From Microbacterium ulmi (lineage in GTDB: Bacteria > Actinomycetota > Actinomycetes > Actinomycetales > Microbacteriaceae), in NCBI RefSeq assembly GCF_011759705.1, contig NZ_JAAOZF010000001.1, positions 248,001 through 312,000 of the forward strand: a stretch of 64,000 bases of DNA, written 5' to 3'. Of the stretch, positions 8,106 through 15,615 are shown piece by piece. Numbering within the stretch: position 1 is the first letter of the stretch; every line of letters begins with the position of its first letter. The position numbers and the translations under genes were made by a program. The notes below the pieces were generated by a model that was not told where the DNA came from, did not search any database, and saw nothing but the letters and a program-made list of their open reading frames with translations.

Positions 8106-9352
8106 CAGGTGCGTCGAACGCCGCTGGTGGAGATCGGAACCAGCCCCTGTGGGTTCTTCGACAGGGCAGCGCCCAGATGCTCCAGGGTCAGCGCAGGGAC
8201 GACGGCTGACAGGTCGATCTCGTCGAAACGTTCCCGCGACGTTGCGACGGCCACGAACGGGACGTAGGTGGGCTTGCCCGTTGCCGGATTGGTGGTCTCG
8301 GTGCCGAGTTCGAGGGAGATGCTGCTGATCAGTCCGCGCCGGTCGGCTTCGAACACCTCATGAAGCGAACGCAGCGCCACGTTCTGCACGATGCCGTTGT
8401 AGCGGTCTTTCGTGTCCTTCTGCGTTGCGGCCACAGCGGTGATCTCGTCTGTGGTCTTCGTGTACCGATAGTTCTTGGTCGCGGGAATCTTGTCCGGGCC
8501 GGGGATGAGGACTCGTATGGTCAGCTCGGCCGCCGCCGGGTCGAAGGTCGCGGAGTGAGTGACAGGGAACCACTCGGGGTACACCGAGTTGGCGAGCACG
8601 ATCCCGACGTACTCCTGAACCGCATCCACGGTGCCGTACCCCAACCCTGCGATGAGCTGGTCAAGAGCTTCGTTGCTTTCTCGCGCGTCGGCCTCCCGCT
8701 GTGCGGATTCTGCCTCGTAGGTCGCGAGTTCCTTCGCGAGCTCCTGGACACGCATTCTCTCCAGGTGCTTGTGCTGCGCATCCTGAGCGGCTCTCTGCTC
8801 CGGGAGTGCGTCGACCGCCGCTTTCCAGACCCAATAGTCCTTTGCGTATTGCTCCTCGACCGCCGCGAGCGCCTCGGCTTCCTTCTTCTTTTTTCCGAAC
8901 AGCCCCGTGACTGCCTCAGGGGTTTGCTTCATAGGGAGCGGGGGGTCTGGTATCGGAGCCGGCGCGGGGACTGGCATTCGAAGGCTCTCTTGAGCGAACG
9001 GAGGATGCACGACCACTGTGCGCAGGCTCTCCAAGTCAACGAAGTCGTCGACATCGAGAGTCGCCTTCAAGAGCCCGTCCAGAATCTCGTACTTGCTCTT
9101 CAGGTCCCCGTTGAGCTCGTCGGTCTCCGCCATCCGGGCTGCCGCGTGCGCGTCGGCGGCCTCCTTCTCCAACCGCTTTCGGTCCGCTTCCGAAGCACGA
9201 GCGGCGGCGAGCCTCGCCCGCTCAGCCGCACGTTGCGCCTGCTCCGTCCGTCGCTCCGCGGCCGCGTACTGGCGTAACGCAGCCTGCTGCCTTTGGTCTG
9301 CCAGTCGCGACTGGTGCTGAATCTCCGCGAAGAAACCCCGTCGACGTGCCAC
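8105..9352 (-). CDS. Coiled-coil partner protein of the DUF4041 nuclease (unknown function)
   Basis: About 415 residues from the GTG at 9352 (ARRRGFFAEIQHQ, GGAGGG just upstream). Residues up to about 85 form an Ala/Arg/Glu-rich coiled coil. A Pro-rich linker follows (VPAPAPIPDPPLP), then a second coiled coil with a KKKK patch, and from about 235 a globular domain (YVGIVLANSVYPEWFP ... ELTIRVLIPGPDKIP ... YNGIVQNVALRSLHEVFEADRRG). I do not recognise a characterised family; the globular part alternates strands and could be a sensor or nucleic-acid-binding domain. Its TGA overlaps the nuclease ATG, which argues that both act together, perhaps as a sensor or scaffold for the nuclease. Confidence 0.65.
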   Translation of the reverse strand: MARRRGFFAEIQHQSRLADQRQQAALRQYAAAERRTEQAQRAAERARLAAARASEADRKRLEKEAADAHAAARMAETDELNGDLKSKYEILDGLLKATLDVDDFVDLESLRTVVVHPPFAQESLRMPVPAPAPIPDPPLPMKQTPEAVTGLFGKKKKEAEALAAVEEQYAKDYWVWKAAVDALPEQRAAQDAQHKHLERMRVQELAKELATYEAESAQREADARESNEALDQLIAGLGYGTVDAVQEYVGIVLANSVYPEWFPVTHSATFDPAAAELTIRVLIPGPDKIPATKNYRYTKTTDEITAVAATQKDTKDRYNGIVQNVALRSLHEVFEADRRGLISSISLELGTETTNPATGKPTYVPFVAVATSRERFDEIDLSAVVPALTLEHLGAALSKNPQGLVPISTSGVRRT

Positions 9353-9466
9353 ACTGCCCTCCACGCTCTAATCTGCGCTGAGTCTAGGAGGTCGGGCTCC
9401 CTGCTGCTTGCCCATCGGCGAAGAGGGGTCCATTACGAACAGCAACGTATCCACCAGTCGACGCTT

Positions 9467-10099
9467 CTACATGCAATGCGCGTCGGTCACACGGTAGGTG
9501 TAGCCGTCACTTCCGCCCTGCGGGAACTTCAGCTCGACCGCCGAAGCATGCTCGGGATCGAGTGCTCCCGTGATCGCGTTCGCGTAGCTCACAACGACGC
9601 CGTCGGCGGACTCGAGGTTTGCAGCCACGTAGACGCCTGAGGGGCAGTCGCGAGCGACGGCAAGTCCCAGCCAAGCGCACCCCAGCATCGTGCTGCAGTC
9701 CCCATCGAGGTGCTTGTAAAACACCTCACTATCCGCAGTCGGGGACGGTGTGAAGCCCGCCGCCTGTGCCTTAGTGTTCGCTTCCTGACGCGCTCGGGCG
9801 TCCTGCGCCGCAGCCAGTCGTGCCGCGTTCGCCTCGGCCCGCGCCTTCTTCTTTCGCGCCTCCTCGGCCGCGACCGCTTCGTCATGCTTCTCTCCGAGCG
9901 CCGTCATGACCGAATGCTCCGCCTGCGCTGCCGCGAGCTGGTTGCGTTCGATCACGAGGAATCCGACGGCGGCGAGACAGGCGAGCGCCGAAACGACAAC
10001 CATCCCAAGAGCGACACGTCGGGTCATTCCGCGCCACTTCTTGCGCTCCGCGGACGCGAAGACGAGTTCCCAGCGATCCGGGTCGTGTCCGTGAGTCAT
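9467..10099 (-). CDS. Membrane-anchored coiled-coil protein with extracytoplasmic domain (unknown)
   Basis: 210 residues. A cytoplasmic basic N-terminus (SAERKKWRGMTRR) precedes one transmembrane helix at about 28-50. An Ala/Glu/Lys coiled coil follows at about 55-105, then a C-terminal domain of about 85 residues with four or five Cys (LDGDCSTMLGCAWLGLAVARDC ... DAHC), consistent with disulfides outside the membrane. The start overlaps the stop of the upstream small membrane protein (ATGA), so the two form an operon. No family recognised. Position between two nuclease modules suggests a role in defence, for example as a surface component, but this is inference only. Confidence 0.6.
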   Translation of the reverse strand: MTHGHDPDRWELVFASAERKKWRGMTRRVALGMVVVSALACLAAVGFLVIERNQLAAAQAEHSVMTALGEKHDEAVAAEEARKKKARAEANAARLAAAQDARARQEANTKAQAAGFTPSPTADSEVFYKHLDGDCSTMLGCAWLGLAVARDCPSGVYVAANLESADGVVVSYANAITGALDPEHASAVELKFPQGGSDGYTYRVTDAHCM

Positions 10100-10482
10100 T
10101 CGCTGATCTCATTTCGAATCTCGTCGGTTCGCTGCGACAGCGCGTGCTGTTCCTGCAGCGTCAGGACGGCACCCGTCCCCGCCACCACGCCGACCAGAAC
10201 GAGCACCGCCGATGCGACGAACCATGCCCATGGGTGCCCTACGCGCCGTCGTCCCCAGGGTTCGGACGTCACCACCCCCCTGCGCTGACGCACTCCGTCA
10301 GCTTCAGTCTCAAGGCGATGCTCGGCATCCTTGGTAGCTACCCAAGAGCCACTCCGCGGCGGGCGCACGTTCCACTCACGGATGTAAGCGATCTCGTAGT
10401 CCGTCAGGTACCAAGGCCAGCCGTCGTCGGGCTCCGGGTTCTCCCCGCGAACCACGAGAACGTCAGCAGCGTCGTCTGTCAT
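10096..10482 (-). CDS. Small single-pass membrane protein (unknown), coupled to the next gene
   Basis: 128 residues from the ATG at 10482, preceded by a clear GGGGAGGA ribosome site. An acidic N-terminal half with DDGWPWYLTDYEIAYIREWNVRPP is followed by a cytoplasmic basic stretch and one transmembrane helix near residues 85-108 (WAWFVASAVLVLVGVVAG). A short tail ends in NEISE. The last codon overlaps the start of the following membrane protein. The pair faces away from the NERD gene across a 342-base gap. No family recognised. Confidence 0.6.
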   Translation of the reverse strand: MTDDAADVLVVRGENPEPDDGWPWYLTDYEIAYIREWNVRPPRSGSWVATKDAEHRLETEADGVRQRRGVVTSEPWGRRRVGHPWAWFVASAVLVLVGVVAGTGAVLTLQEQHALSQRTDEIRNEISE

Positions 10483-10824
10483 GATGGTCCTCCCCAGAGA
10501 CCTCGCGAGACGAACATAGCGGCTGGCGACGACGGGCTTGCAATAGCCACGCGCCTCCCCGTTCGAATCAATCACGTCGTAGTGAAATGCGGAGCCTTGT
10601 TTGGCAAAGTCCTCGGACAGCCCGCGGACATGACCGGTGCTGCGAACGCGTGAATGAGCCAGACGACGAACTCGGGGCGCCCGACCAGCGTGTCTCGCTG
10701 GCCATCCACGTGCGGACGGTGACCGCGTCCGACGCATCTGACACGTTTGGCGCCATCCCGCTGCCGCCGTCATCGCGGCGTGCTTGCAAGCGCAGGCGGC
10801 GGTCCCGCGCGGTCGGGGTTCGCG
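10483..10824. other. Divergent intergenic region between membrane-protein pair and NERD gene
   Basis: No convincing gene in 342 bases. A plus-strand frame is open from a TTG at 10747 and could extend the NERD protein by 26 Arg-rich residues, but this extension looks non-coding. Promoters for both directions must lie here; I see no clear palindrome. Confidence 0.4.
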
Positions 10825-11517
10825 ATGGCGGTCGGCCGATCGCCGCTTTCGGTGGACTCGCGGCCGTGGTACCTCGGGGCTCTGGGTGAGCTGCGGGTCG
10901 CAGCGCAGCTGACGAAGCTCGGCCCGGACTGGACGGTGCTGTACTCCGTACCTGTCGGTGGCCGCGGAAGCGATGTCGACCATGTCCTTCTGGGTCCCGC
11001 CGGCGTTTTCACGATCAACACGAAGTTCCACGAGGACGCCCGCATCTGGGTGGCCAGCAAGCGGCTGCTCGTCAACGGGCAGAAGACCGACTATCTGTGC
11101 AACTCTCGCTACGAAGCGCAACGAGTCTCCCATCGGGTGACCGCAGCGGCAGGTGTACAGATCGACGCCCACCCCACGATAGTTCTCGTCGGTCCCCGCA
11201 GCATCACCATCCGCGAGCGACCAACTGATGTCGCCGTGCTCCGCGACACCGAACTCGTCCGATGGCTGAACCGCCTCCCCACCACGCTCGACAACGAGGC
11301 CCGCGGCCGCATCACCGCGGCCGTCACCCGCCGGGAGTCTTGGGACGGCGGGCACGGGCGCGCGCCCGAGGTGGACGAAGCAGCATCCGCCGACCTCCGC
11401 CGCAAGGTTACCCTGGCGCATCGCGTGCGCGTCGCGTGGGCGACCGCTACTCTGCTCGGAATCCTCACGATCGCGGGAACGTTCGCGATCAATGCCTACT
11501 CGACGCTGCTCGGGTGA
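10825..11517 (+). CDS. NERD-domain (nuclease-related) membrane protein
   Basis: About 230 residues from the ATG at 10825. A NERD domain occupies about residues 15-130: RPWYLGALGELRVAAQL, then VLYSVPVGGRGSDVDHVLLGPAGVFTIN, matching the family pattern (G...GE, D-x-DH-hhhGP-x-Ghhhh-x-TK; here the K position is in NTKF). The segment after is helical, and one transmembrane helix sits near the C-terminus (TATLLGILTIAGTFAINAY). NERD domains are PD-(D/E)XK-like and are predicted nucleases. Related proteins have a longer N-terminus, so this copy may be shortened. It overlaps the next gene by GTGA, implying joint action with it. The same superfamily also appears as a pseudogene at 5355-6068. Confidence 0.75.
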   Translation: MAVGRSPLSVDSRPWYLGALGELRVAAQLTKLGPDWTVLYSVPVGGRGSDVDHVLLGPAGVFTINTKFHEDARIWVASKRLLVNGQKTDYLCNSRYEAQRVSHRVTAAAGVQIDAHPTIVLVGPRSITIRERPTDVAVLRDTELVRWLNRLPTTLDNEARGRITAAVTRRESWDGGHGRAPEVDEAASADLRRKVTLAHRVRVAWATATLLGILTIAGTFAINAYSTLLG

Positions 11518-12365
11518 CGACGGTCGTTCGATCCCGTTCGGGCAATGAAGCGCGAGGGACGTTGCCGCGTAATCCGATCCTTCAACTCGCCGCATCAGCT
11601 CCAGGATGGGGGTATGAACGAGCGATCGCGAGTGACGATGAGCAAGCGCGCGAGTTGCGGCTAACCCTGCCACGCGAATCCACGACTGACACAGTGGTGG
11701 CCACCAGCGCGGCTGTCGCCCTCGGCGTGTTGCCGCTGATCGGCTCTGCGCTATCGACGACGTTCCAGTCGGCCGTTCAAGCGGTGAGTCAGCGCGAGAT
11801 GGAAGCATGGCTCGCGCGGATGGCCGAAGTCGTCGACTCCCTTGCCCACCTCACAAACCTGCGGGTCGACGGCGTGGTTGGGGATGGGCAGTTTTATCAG
11901 TCCTTGGTGCGCGCGTCACGTGCGGCGCAGGAGACCACGGACGCGACGAAGCTGAATCAGATTGAGGCGGGAGTCGCGCACAGCGGGTCTTGGACGCAGC
12001 GTCCGCCCCTTCTCGAGCGCACTCTGATGAGACTCTTGGTCCAGTTTGAGCCTGAGCAGGTCGAGTTCCTCCAGCTCGTTAACGACCCGCGGCGATACGC
12101 GCTCGCCCATCCTGAACTCGGTGAGAAGTTCTCCCTGCACGATGTCTACAAGCAGGTACTTGGTGTCGCCGACGCGGGGTCTTTTGAGATCATCGGCCGC
12201 CAGCTCAACGACCTCTACATGTCCGGTATGATGCGAGCGGGCTTTGGGCCAACCTTCGTGCCGCTGCGTGAGAACAAGGGGGAGTTCGCCCTCACCGACC
12301 TGGGCATCGAGCTCGTGAGGTATTGCGCGCGAGTCAGGGAATTCCCTGCCGAAGGCCGGTCATGA
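11514..12365 (+). CDS. Unknown protein coupled to NERD gene; possible Abi-alpha-like effector
   Basis: About 283 residues from the GTG at 11514, whose bases overlap the NERD stop. A hydrophobic stretch at about 58-78 (AAVALGVLPLIGSALSTTFQSAV) could span or insert into a membrane. A helical region follows, with LLERTLMRLLVQFEPEQVEFLQLV. The C-terminal third has winged-helix character (LNDLYMSGMM ... ALTDLGIELVRYCAR). The layout (hydrophobic hairpin, helices, C-terminal wHTH) recalls Abi-alpha (DUF4393) proteins, but the match is weak by eye. The GTGA overlap with a nuclease-like gene suggests a two-component defence pair. Confidence 0.55.
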   Translation: MTTVVRSRSGNEARGTLPRNPILQLAASAPGWGYERAIASDDEQARELRLTLPRESTTDTVVATSAAVALGVLPLIGSALSTTFQSAVQAVSQREMEAWLARMAEVVDSLAHLTNLRVDGVVGDGQFYQSLVRASRAAQETTDATKLNQIEAGVAHSGSWTQRPPLLERTLMRLLVQFEPEQVEFLQLVNDPRRYALAHPELGEKFSLHDVYKQVLGVADAGSFEIIGRQLNDLYMSGMMRAGFGPTFVPLRENKGEFALTDLGIELVRYCARVREFPAEGRS

Positions 12366-12614
12366 TCCTCGATCGGGCGCGGCGCGCGAGCGGGGCCGAC
12401 TCGTGCTCGCGAGATCCCATCCGGCTACTCGTTCATCAGATCGGTGATCGAGTCGTCGGCGTAGATGGCAGCGAAGAGCGCGTACTGGGCACCCGACCAT
12501 CTTGAGGTAGGTGAGGCCTCGATGCTCGTGCACGGGTTCTCGACGGGGTAGTCGTCCACCAGGTGTAAGGCTTCGCGCGCGTCGCGGGAGCCTCGGGGAT
12601 GCCAGAGTAGGCGC

Positions 12615-13940
12615 ATGGAGATTCAGCGGGTCCGCGTATCGACGTTCAAGTCGCTTTACGACGTTGAAGCCCGGCTGGATCACCTGTCCGTGATCACTGG
12701 GCCAAACGGTTCAGGTAAGAGCAACCTCGTGGACGCGCTCATGTTCTTGGGTGACACCTACCGCCACGGACTGGAGTTCGCCGTCAGTCGCGCGGGCGGC
12801 TACGAGAACGTCGCATACAGAAGGACGCGGAGAGCGAAGAAGGCCGTCTCATTTGAGGTAGATGTGTCGATGAGCGCCGCCGACCTGTCAAGCTCCAGAA
12901 ATTACTACTTCATGCGTCGACACGACGACAAGCCCTTTCCTGCTGGCCTCGACCTGCGGTTGCGGCACACTTTCAGCTTTCGCGCTTCTTCTCAGAAGTT
13001 GCTTGCTGATTTCGAAGTGGTCCATGAGTCTCTACAACTGTTCTCAGCTGACGACGAACCGGTACTCGATGTGCAAATAACTCGCGATGGTATCGTCACG
13101 CAGTGGGGGAACGTGCGTTCGAGCGGCCTGAGGCGCCCCGACGTGACTGTGATGTTCCGACCCTTTCTCGACAAGGAGTTTGACTGGGAGAAGTGGGGGA
13201 GAAAGCCTGGCCCCACGGAGCTATCCACAGACTTCTTGCGATTCATGAATGTGGCGTCGCTCATGGCGGACCACGTCGAACAGATTCGTGTGTTCCAGCT
13301 ATCGCCACATCTGTCGCGCTCTTCCGGGGTGGCGACACCAAATGCAGAACTGGGCAGACATGGAGAGAATCTCCCTGGAGCTGCGCACAATCTCCGACGA
13401 CGAGACAGCGACTCTTGGTCGAAGATCGAATCTGCGATGAGGGCGGTCGTCCCTGGGCTGCAATCGATCACGACGATACCCACCGAAGATCGGCGACTAG
13501 CTGTGCAGTTCCGCGAGGCAGGAGTTGGGCGCGCGTGGAACGCCTCTGAGGTTTCAGACGGGACTATTCAGACGTTCGCGTTACTCGTGGCATTATTTGA
13601 CCGCCGAGCCACGCTGCTCATCATCGAGGAACCGGAAAACGCACTTCATCCTTGGATTCTTCGTCAGGTGCTCGACCTTGCCAAGGCCACCGACAAGCAA
13701 ATCCTGTTTACGACGCATTCACAGGTGGTACTGGATTACATCGACCCCGAGGTGGTCCAACTGATGTGGATGCGGAGGGGCCACAGTCAGTTGCGCCAAT
13801 TCATCGGCATTGACCCGGAGTTGGCGGATGGTCTCGTCTCTGGGCGGCTTTCCACGTTCGAGGTCTACGACAGTGGCCTCTTTACAGAAGCGGTGCCGCG
13901 AGGCTTTGTGGAAGTCGGGGCGGAAGAGGAAGACGAGTGA
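12615..13940 (+). CDS. AAA-21/ABC-type ATPase of a two-gene defence module
   Basis: 441 residues. Walker A GPNGSGKSN at residues 29-37 follows a RecF/OLD-like first strand (RVSTFKSLYDVEARLDHLSVITG). Walker B is near 334 (LLIIEEPENALHP) and the H-loop near 371 (TTHSQVVLD). A long central insert at about 60-250 replaces the coiled coil, as in AAA-21 ATPases of phage defence. No TOPRIM nuclease is fused. The stop overlaps the start of the DUF4276 gene (GTGA), the arrangement seen in ATPase-sensor plus effector pairs such as PARIS (AriA/AriB, where the effector is DUF4435). The ATPase probably senses a phage product and controls the partner. Start ATG at 12615. Confidence 0.8.
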   Translation: MEIQRVRVSTFKSLYDVEARLDHLSVITGPNGSGKSNLVDALMFLGDTYRHGLEFAVSRAGGYENVAYRRTRRAKKAVSFEVDVSMSAADLSSSRNYYFMRRHDDKPFPAGLDLRLRHTFSFRASSQKLLADFEVVHESLQLFSADDEPVLDVQITRDGIVTQWGNVRSSGLRRPDVTVMFRPFLDKEFDWEKWGRKPGPTELSTDFLRFMNVASLMADHVEQIRVFQLSPHLSRSSGVATPNAELGRHGENLPGAAHNLRRRDSDSWSKIESAMRAVVPGLQSITTIPTEDRRLAVQFREAGVGRAWNASEVSDGTIQTFALLVALFDRRATLLIIEEPENALHPWILRQVLDLAKATDKQILFTTHSQVVLDYIDPEVVQLMWMRRGHSQLRQFIGIDPELADGLVSGRLSTFEVYDSGLFTEAVPRGFVEVGAEEEDE

Positions 13941-14566
13941 GGAAGATCGCCATAATCACCGAGGGCGAAAGCGAATGGGGTGCGCTTCCGACGCTTTACC
14001 AACAGCTTCGCGACGCTACTGGCGCCTCGTTCCTGCACCCGATCTTGTTGAAGGTTCAGCCCGACGGACCACCTGCGAAGATCGCGCGAGAGTGTAAGAC
14101 GGCCTTCAAGCTACTGGCTGAGAAGAGGGTGACCCTGGTCGTCGTCGTGTTGGATCGGGAGGAGCGCTCTGAGCCTGCGGGCGAACTGGCGCGTCAGATC
14201 GAAGATGCAATCCGAGACGCATGTCACTTCTCGTTCGACCTTGCAGTGGTCATGAAGGACCGCGCCTTCGAGAATTGGGTAGTTGCCGACCTGGACGCGT
14301 TGCGAGCGCAACCAAGCCGATTCAACGTGACCGCGGCGGTCGAACGCGCCGTCTCGCCAGATAGGGCAGACCGCATCGCGGCCCTGGACCAGTTGAAGCG
14401 GGCGCTGCGAGGATCGAACGTCACTTACGACAAGAGGCAGGACTCGAAAAGGACCTTCGAGAAGGCGGATGTCCTGCGCATCGCCGCGAACAGTCGGAGC
14501 TTCCGTCACTTCCTCCATACGGTGGGGCATCCCAGCTACGCGACACAGTGTCAGGCGATGGCCTGA
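13937..14566 (+). CDS. DUF4276 (TOPRIM-like) effector partner of the AAA ATPase
   Basis: 209 residues starting at the GTG overlapping the ATPase stop. The N-terminal strand KIAIITEGESEWGALPTLYQQL carries a glutamate followed by the second strand VTLVVVVLDREERSEPAGE. This E...D-x-E arrangement is the DUF4276 signature and resembles a TOPRIM metal site. A middle segment has VMKDRAFENWVVADLDAL, also conserved in the family (ExW-hhAD). The C-terminal helical part contains a PSYATQC motif. DUF4276 occurs almost only beside AAA-21 ATPases. Predicted to be the nuclease or RNase effector; activity is inferred. Confidence 0.75.
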   Translation: MRKIAIITEGESEWGALPTLYQQLRDATGASFLHPILLKVQPDGPPAKIARECKTAFKLLAEKRVTLVVVVLDREERSEPAGELARQIEDAIRDACHFSFDLAVVMKDRAFENWVVADLDALRAQPSRFNVTAAVERAVSPDRADRIAALDQLKRALRGSNVTYDKRQDSKRTFEKADVLRIAANSRSFRHFLHTVGHPSYATQCQAMA

Positions 14567-14602
14567 ACGTGGGTCCTAGTTCGGGGCGTCCCAGAACCTA
14601 TC

Positions 14603-14621
14603 CACATTCCCAGGGAATGTG
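14603..14621. promoter_or_regulatory. Perfect 19-base palindrome (operator-like)
   Basis: CACATTCCC and GGGAATGTG, 9-base arms around a single A, 36 bases after the DUF4276 stop and 225 bases before the next gene. A one-base centre cannot form a transcription terminator loop, so a dimeric protein binding site is more likely. The rest of 14567-14845 shows no gene. Confidence 0.45.
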
Positions 14622-14845
14622 ACGGATGTGGGTGACACACGTTCTTCCCGCCCACGCTCGGATGACTGCCAGGCATATCCCTCGCGGCGCGGGTTGACTG
14701 GCCTTGCCCAGGGGGCTTGGACGTACGCGGGTCCGGGGAGCGATCCGCAATTCGAGCTGTTGGCCCCGCGAAGGCTCCGGGCTCCTCACCTTAGATTGAC
14801 GGCTCACTTGTCAGACTCTCGAGAGCCACAAATGGAAGGAACTCA

Positions 14846-15526
14846 ATGCCCCTAAGCGAGCCGGTTCGAAGCGAAGCAGTCGTTTATGCGCGCCAGGACC
14901 TGCCGGGAGACATCGACTGGCACGTGCATTATTTCGGCTTCGTCAGCGACATTGACCTTCGTCGACGGATCGGGCAGGAGTTTTACGCAGCCAGATACCT
15001 CTACAAGCTATGGGAGGGTCTGCGGATCAGCGAACACTGGGCGTTACAGGCGCAGGTTCAGCTGCAGGTCCAGCAGTACGCCTCCATCTACGAAGCTCTG
15101 ATCCACCATCTATTGTTCACCGAGGCGGCGGATGAGCCGGAGGTTCGACGACTGTTCGAGTACCGGACGCTCGTCGAGCGACCGCTCCCGGGCCACGTCA
15201 TGGACAAGATTCGCAATCTCGACGCGGCGGATGCTGGCGCGATCGTGGGCGCAGTGCAAGCGACCAGACGAACCCAAGAGTCGAAGATTCGCTTCGATAG
15301 CAAGGTTGCAGCGGCAGTCGCGCTGGGGATGATCGATGGGGATATGGGTAGTGAGATCGCGGGCTTTTACACTGCCCGGAACTACATCCACATCCACGCG
15401 GAACTTCGGCAGAACGACCTTGATTGGCAAGTCTCATTTGCTCGCGACGCATATCGCCGCCTTCACCCGTTCAAGTCGCAGGTCACGAGTTGGCTGGAGG
15501 GGAGAGGTCGCGGACTCGCAGTCTGA
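14846..15526 (+). CDS. Uncharacterised helical protein, possible HEPN-like
   Basis: 226 residues; ATG at 14846 with AAGGAA seven bases upstream. Almost wholly helical by composition. It contains an R-x(3,5)-H motif in GFYTARNYIHIHAELRQ near residue 178, where the RN...H spacing resembles the catalytic motif of HEPN ribonucleases. It also has a helical core around EALIHHLLFTEAADEPEVRRLFEYRTL. HEPN proteins are frequent toxins and defence effectors. The gene is single, without an overlapping partner, and sits between the ATPase/DUF4276 module and the relaxase remnant. HEPN membership is suggested, not shown. Confidence 0.5.
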   Translation: MPLSEPVRSEAVVYARQDLPGDIDWHVHYFGFVSDIDLRRRIGQEFYAARYLYKLWEGLRISEHWALQAQVQLQVQQYASIYEALIHHLLFTEAADEPEVRRLFEYRTLVERPLPGHVMDKIRNLDAADAGAIVGAVQATRRTQESKIRFDSKVAAAVALGMIDGDMGSEIAGFYTARNYIHIHAELRQNDLDWQVSFARDAYRRLHPFKSQVTSWLEGRGRGLAV

Positions 15527-15615
15527 CTCGCGCGTAGCTGGCATCGCTTGCTGGCACCGGTCGTCCCGCGCGCATGCCGGGCCCTCGCGGCAACAAGCCA
15601 GGAGATTCTGTGCGC

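Noticed and set aside
12425..12616. 63-residue minus-strand frame before the AAA ATPase
   Set aside because: Overlaps the ATPase start and its promoter; the C-terminal half looks slightly protein-like but no family or ribosome site supports it.
12615..14566. Assignment to Gabija or to an OLD-family nuclease
   Set aside because: The ATPase lacks a C-terminal TOPRIM domain and the second gene is not a UvrD-like helicase.
14603..14621. Palindrome considered as a terminator for the ATPase/DUF4276 genes
   Set aside because: One-base centre and no U-tract on either strand.
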